Shown here piece by piece: positions 43,801-46,462 of a stretch of 46,462 nucleotides of DNA (within the stretch, counting starts at the first letter, position 1; each line of letters starts with the position of its first letter). Origin of the DNA: Magnetospirillum sp. 15-1 (lineage in GTDB: Bacteria > Pseudomonadota > Alphaproteobacteria > Rhodospirillales > Magnetospirillaceae); the NCBI RefSeq assembly GCF_900184795.1, contig NZ_FXXN01000025.1, positions 1-46,462 of the forward strand. The letters run 5' to 3'. A program made the position numbers and the translations under genes. Below the pieces are notes generated by a model. That model saw only the letters and a list, made by a program, of their open reading frames with translations, had not been told where the DNA came from and did not search any database.

Positions 43801-46462
43801 CACCACCGATCTGGCGGCTCTGACCACCACTCAGGTGGCGGCCCTGACCACCACCCAGACCGGAGCGCTGACCACCACCGCCCTGGGCAGCCTGACCGCC
43901 ACCGAGGTGGCGTCCCTGTCCACCACCCTGCTCAACACGCTGACCACCACCAACGTGGCGACCCTGACCACCACCCAGTTGTCGGCCGTCAGCTCGGCCA
44001 CGGTGGCCGGCCTGTCCACCACCAGCCTCAACGCCCTGTCCACCACCAGCGTGGCCGGTCTGAGCGCCACCCAGCTGTCGAGCCTGACCTCGACCCAATC
44101 GGGTGGCCTCTCCACCACGGCGCTGGGCGCCATCGAGACCACCGATCTGCGGGCCATTTCGGCGACGGCCTTGAATTCGCTGACCACCACCAATCTGGCG
44201 GCACTGTCCACCACCCAGGTGGAAAGCCTGACCACCACCCAGGTCGGCGGCCTCGACACCACGACGCTGAACGCCCTGGAAACCACCGACGTGGCGGCGC
44301 TGACCACCACCCAGGCCCGGACTCTGAGCGCAACCCAGATCTCCGGCCTCAGCACCACCCAGGTCAACGCGCTGACCACCACCGATATCAGCGCCCTGAC
44401 CACCACCCAGGTGACCAACCTGACCAGCACCCAGACCGGGGCGCTGACCACCACCGCCCTGTCGGGCCTGACCGCCAACGAAGTGGGCGTCCTGAACGCC
44501 ACCCAGATCAATGCGCTCTCCACCACCAACGCGGCGGCGCTGTCCACCACCCAGGTGTCCGGTTTGACCGCCACCCAGGTCGGCAACCTCAGCACCACCA
44601 ACCTGAACGCCCTGTCCACCACGGGCATCGCCGGCCTGACCGCCACCCAGGCGGCCGGCATCACCACCACCCAATCGGCGGCTCTGTCGACCACCCAACT
44701 GACCGCCATCGAGACCACCGATCTCCGTTCCCTGAACGCCACGGTGCTGAATGCGCTGACCACCACCAACGTGGCGGCCCTTTCCACCACTCAGGTCGAC
44801 TCCTTGACCACCACTCAAGTCGGCGGCCTCAGCTCCACCACGCTGAATGCCCTCGAGACCACCGACGTCGCGGCGCTCACCACCACCCAGGCGCGCTCGC
44901 TGACCACCACCCAGATCGGTAATCTGAACACCACCCAGGTCAACGCGCTGACCACCACCGATATCAGCGCCCTGACCACCACTCAGGCCAACGCCCTGAC
45001 CACCACCCAGGTGGCGGCGCTGAATACCACCGCCTTGTCGGGCATCACCGCCACCGAGGTGACGGCGCTGTCCACCACCCAGATCAACGCCCTGACCACC
45101 ACCAACGCGGCGGCACTGACCACCACCCAGTTGGACGGCCTGACCGCCACCCAATTCGGCGGTCTGACCACCACCACGCTGAACGCCCTGTCCACCACCG
45201 GCGTGGACAGCCTGACCGCCACCCAGATCGCGGGCATCAGCACGACCCAGGCCGCGGCGCTCTCCACCACCCAACTGAGCGCCATCACCACCACCGATCT
45301 TCGCGCCCTGAGCGCCACGGTGCTGAACGCGCTGTCGACCACCAACGTGGCGGCACTGTCCACCACCCAGGTGGACTCCCTGACCAATACCCAGGTCAGC
45401 GGCCTCAGCTCCACCCAGTTGAATGCTCTTGAGACCACCGACGTGGCGGCGCTGACCACCACCCAGGTGCGCTCGCTGACCACCACCCAGATCGGCAACC
45501 TGAACACCACCCAGGTCAACGCGCTGACCACCACCGACATCGGCGCCCTGACCACCACCCAGGTCGGTGGCCTGACCAGCACCCAGACCGGGGCGCTGAC
45601 CACCACCGCCTTGTCGGGGATCACCTCGACCGAGGTGGGGGCGCTGTCCGCCACCCAGATCAACGCCCTGACCACCACCAACGTGGCGGCGCTGTCCACC
45701 ACCCAGGTGGCCAGCCTGACCACCACCCAGGTCGACGGTCTCAGCTCCACCACGCTGAACGCCCTGGAGACCACCGATGTGGCGGCGCTCACCACCACCC
45801 AGGCGCGCTCGCTGACCGCCACCCAGATCGGTAATCTGAACACCACCCAGGTCAACGCGCTGACCACCACCGATATCAGCGCCCTGACCACCACCCAGGT
45901 CGGCGGCCTCTCCACCACCCAGGTGGCGGCGCTGAACACCACCGCCCTGTCGGGCATCACCGCCACCGAGGTGACGGCGCTGTCCACCACCCAGATCAAC
46001 TCGCTGACCACCACCAACGCGGCGGCACTGTCCGCCACCCAGGTGTCCGGTCTGACCACCACCCAGGTGTCCAGCCTCAGCACCACCAATATCAACGCGT
46101 TGTCCACCACCAATGTGGCGGGTCTGACCACCACCCAGGTCGGTGGCCTGACCAGCACCCAGACCGGGGCGCTGACCACCACCGCCTTGTCGGGGATCAC
46201 CTCGACCGAGGTGGGGGCGCTGTCCGCCACCCAGATCAACGCCCTGACCACCACCAACTCGGCCGCGCTCTCCACCACCCAGTTGTCCGGCCTGAGCACC
46301 ACCCAGGTCAGCAGCCTCAACACCACCACGCTGAACGCTCTGTCGACCACCGGTATCGCCGGCCTGGCCGCGAGCCAGATCGGTGCCATCACCACCACCC
46401 AGTCGGCGGCGCTGTCCACCACCGCGCTCGGCGCCATCGAGACCACCGATCTGACCTCCATC
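37802..46462 (+). CDS. Giant octapeptide-repeat protein (3' end outside window)
   Basis: GTG 37,802 is preceded by AGAAAGGGGG and by an in-frame TAA at 37,778-37,780. No stop follows in 2,887 codons up to the window end. The protein has no signal peptide and starts almost at once with repeats. A hydrophobic residue (mostly Leu) stands at residues 8, 16, 24 ... 72, then after one 7-residue unit at 79, 87 ... 2,887. The unit is x-x-L-[TS]-[TA]-T-[QND]-[VIL]. It is very rich in Thr, Leu, Ala, Ser, Val and Gln, with few charged residues and no Cys noticed. I infer a surface or secreted fibrous protein. Lack of an N-terminal signal points to type I secretion through a C-terminal signal that would lie beyond the window. 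The fold is unknown (helical turns or beta-solenoid). Long open frames on the opposite strand are artefacts of the repeat. Confidence 0.9.
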   Translation, partial: MVSSVTFLSATGISGLSTTNVAAWNTTDIAALVSTQLQALTVTQIQALETTDIAALSTTQLTSFSSTQIAAFDNTQIVFDAAQLGVLNASQLGAFSSSDIAALSSTAVSGLTTTQLGNLSTTLLNSLETTDVAVLTTTQISALKVTQLSAFSSTNLNALATTTLAGLSVGQVSGLTATQISALSTTQAASLSTTELNALSNTQFNSLTTTQLSSLTTTQLSGLAATQVSQMGTTALNALSTTGLAGLTSTQTASLTATQVGGLTTTSLNALETADIAALSTTSLGGLTTTQTGSLTTTAFSALTSTEIGALTATLLNALSTTNVAALTSTQIKGLNSALVAGFSTTNLGVLSATALSALTTLQLRGLTTTQSASLTSTQVSSLTSTQSGALAASVFNSLTTTALNTLTTTQLGSINTTQLTGLSTTTLNSLQTSSVAGLSVTQVKALTAAQISGLDATQINALETTDITALTTAQISNLTTTQLGALSSTLAATLTATEIKALTAAQLSALSTTAAAELSTTQVTSIGTTQIAGLSTTTLNALSTTALAGLTLTQARSLSSTAAGGLTTTALGALESTDLAGLSVTALNGLTTTNVAQLTTTQSSALTAAQIGGLSTTNLNALATTNVAELSATQVKALTVTQVKGLSTTQLNALQTTDVAALSGSQIGALTTTQVAGLSTTTTSALTVTEVKALSTAQINALTTTNAAELTTTQAVALTTTQVSGLSTTNLNALSTTTLAGLTATQAKSLTTIQLGALNTTQLGAMQTTDLAGLTATQLNALNTTNVAELSTTQVQSLTASQISGLSSTQLNAMETTDVAALTTTQVRSLTATQIGNLTTTQINAFETTDIAALNATQVKGLTTTQVAALTTTQVDALTATETKALTVTQINALTTTNVAELSTTQASALSTTQVSGLSTTVLNALTTTSVGALSATQAKSLTTTQVAALTTTQVSSLSTTELGALAATVLNALTTTNVAALSTTQQSALTATQVGGLSTTSLNALDTTGIAALTTTQLKQVTATQIGGLTTTQVNAFETTDIAALSSAQVAGLSTTQVASLTTTQVGALTASETKSLTTTQVNALTTTNAAALTTTQAAALTTTQVSNLSTTNLNALSTTALAGLSITQARNLTTTQFGALSTTALGALETTDLAAVTATVINALTTTNVAALTTTQVDGLTRTQAAGLSTTTLNALETTGVAALNTTQLRNLTATQVAGLSTTQINALETTDVAALSTAQVAGLTTTQVASLTTTQVGALTASETKALSTAQVNALTTTNAAQLTTTQVASLTTTQVAGLSTTNLNSLSTTAVASLSATQAKSLNTTQVGALTTTQASSLSTTGLGALSATVFNALSTTNVAALSTTQQSGLSATVVAGLGTTALNALDTTGVAALSTTQIRSLTATQVGGLTTTTLNALETTDIAAMSTIQVGGLTTTQLGALSTTNAAALTVTEVKALSATQLNALTTTDAAALTSTQVGALTTTQVNGLSTTNLNALTTTGVAVLNATQVRSLTTTQAAALTSTVTSALSSTGIAAVTATVINALTTTNVAALTTTQVSSLTATQVSGLSTTTLNALETTDVAALTTTQVRSLTAAQVGALNTTQVNALQTTDIGALTTSQASALTATQLTALSSTSAAELTVADVKVLTATQLNALTTTSAASLTSTQVGALTTTQVTGLSTSNLNALTTTSIASLSATQARSLTSTQLAALTTTQLGALETTDLAVVTTTALNALSTTNVAALSTTQVASLTTAQVGSLTSTVLNALETTDVVALSTTQVRSLTATQIGALNTTQFNALETTDLAALTTTQIGGLSTTQAGALATTAVSELTATEVGALSTSNLNALTTTNVAVLSTTQVSTLTSTTVGGLSTTNLNNLTTTTLAGLTATQLRGLTTTQTGALTTTAAAALNSAVISTLTATQINALSTTSLAGLTSTQVSSFSTTQVSGLTTTTLNALETTDVAALTTTQVRSLTSAQVAGFSTTNLNAISTTDLAALTTTQVAALTTTQTGALTTTALGSLTATEVASLSTTLLNTLTTTNVATLTTTQLSAVSSATVAGLSTTSLNALSTTSVAGLSATQLSSLTSTQSGGLSTTALGAIETTDLRAISATALNSLTTTNLAALSTTQVESLTTTQVGGLDTTTLNALETTDVAALTTTQARTLSATQISGLSTTQVNALTTTDISALTTTQVTNLTSTQTGALTTTALSGLTANEVGVLNATQINALSTTNAAALSTTQVSGLTATQVGNLSTTNLNALSTTGIAGLTATQAAGITTTQSAALSTTQLTAIETTDLRSLNATVLNALTTTNVAALSTTQVDSLTTTQVGGLSSTTLNALETTDVAALTTTQARSLTTTQIGNLNTTQVNALTTTDISALTTTQANALTTTQVAALNTTALSGITATEVTALSTTQINALTTTNAAALTTTQLDGLTATQFGGLTTTTLNALSTTGVDSLTATQIAGISTTQAAALSTTQLSAITTTDLRALSATVLNALSTTNVAALSTTQVDSLTNTQVSGLSSTQLNALETTDVAALTTTQVRSLTTTQIGNLNTTQVNALTTTDIGALTTTQVGGLTSTQTGALTTTALSGITSTEVGALSATQINALTTTNVAALSTTQVASLTTTQVDGLSSTTLNALETTDVAALTTTQARSLTATQIGNLNTTQVNALTTTDISALTTTQVGGLSTTQVAALNTTALSGITATEVTALSTTQINSLTTTNAAALSATQVSGLTTTQVSSLSTTNINALSTTNVAGLTTTQVGGLTSTQTGALTTTALSGITSTEVGALSATQINALTTTNSAALSTTQLSGLSTTQVSSLNTTTLNALSTTGIAGLAASQIGAITTTQSAALSTTALGAIETTDLTSI
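38611..46462 (+). repeat. Nested tandem repeat: 24-bp units in a 576-bp period
   Basis: The ETTD-type anchor word recurs at 38,611, 39,187, 39,763, 40,339, 40,915, 41,491, 42,067, 42,643, 43,219, 43,795, 44,371, 44,947 and 45,523, each exactly 576 bp apart. Another anchor (GCCATC) stands at 44,129, 44,705, 45,281 and 46,433, again in 576-bp steps. Thus 24 octapeptides (192 residues) form a superunit. Around 45,523-45,859 an additional copy 336 bp apart is seen, while the 576-bp phase goes on. Copies differ by many silent changes in older parts and are nearly identical in the last 2 kb. Confidence 0.9.

Noticed and set aside
41636-45274. Minus-strand frame of 1,212 codons (Gly/Gln-rich) and neighbours at 37,826-40,234, 39,751-41,523 and 44,983-46,461
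   Set aside because: These are stop-free only because the 24-bp repeat keeps frame. The plus strand has a ribosome-binding site, an in-frame upstream stop and a perfectly kept octapeptide register.
37802-46462. CRISPR-like array
   Set aside because: Repeats are directly adjacent 24-bp coding units without unique spacers, and no cas genes are nearby.

Overview
The window looks like a GC-rich alphaproteobacterial chromosome, most likely a Rhodospirillales/Magnetospirillum-type organism. This rests on the gene content (Ppx/GppA next to RlmE, host-attachment protein, guaB, RsmB-type methyltransferase, a DUF1127 protein) and on codon use. It is not proven. A core stretch (about 26.0-37.6 kb) is flanked by a mosaic accessory region on the left and by the start of a giant repetitive gene on the right.

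Left accessory region (1-13.5 kb): the 3' part of an IS3-family transposase; two AT-richer tandem paralogues encoding exported WG-repeat proteins; a row of overlapping membrane-protein genes ending in a decayed gene; a compact operon of sigma-70-like factor, anti-sigma-like membrane protein, DUF1566 lipoprotein and secreted protein; an intact tyrosine recombinase; then a remnant of the same IS joined to the 5' part of a second tyrosine recombinase.

Tn7-like transposon (13,559-25,992; 12,434 bp): both ends can be read. They are TGTCGG-14 nt-GGGAC in inverted orientation, with a 5-bp target duplication TAAGT (13,554-13,558 and 25,993-25,997). The element sits 26 nt beyond the 3' end of a tRNA-Gln(CUG) gene, with the duplicated TAAGT on the element side of that gap. 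Leftward-transcribed tniQ-tnsA-tnsB-tnsC occupy its right half. Cargo is an HNH protein, an HD-family dGTPase-like protein, a small unknown protein, a small HTH-like protein, an HNH-SF2 helicase-zinc-ribbon gene broken by two frameshifts, and a C5-cytosine methyltransferase with a long C-terminal extension. This resembles a defence cargo. No Cas genes or CRISPR array were seen.

Core (26.0-33.5 kb): tRNA-Gln, ppx/gppA, rlmE, host-attachment protein, guaB, a vapBC module with a perfect 13-bp operator-like palindrome, an amino-acid-type periplasmic binding protein, an RsmB-like rRNA methyltransferase, and a DUF1127 gene with a clear terminator.

Right region (33.9-46.5 kb): a tight three-gene unit (extended SDR epimerase with the catalytic Tyr replaced by Phe, a glycosyltransferase-like protein, a B12-type radical SAM enzyme) lies upstream of a giant open reading frame that starts with GTG at 37,802 and runs off the window (2,887 codons visible). 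After the first residues the giant protein is built wholly of octapeptides (x-x-L-[TS]-[TA]-T-[QND]-[VIL]). Its DNA is a nested repeat: 24-bp units grouped in a 576-bp (24-octad) period that stays exactly in phase over about 7 kb. This gene with its neighbouring sugar/radical-SAM genes, and the bounded Tn7-like element, are the two most notable systems here.
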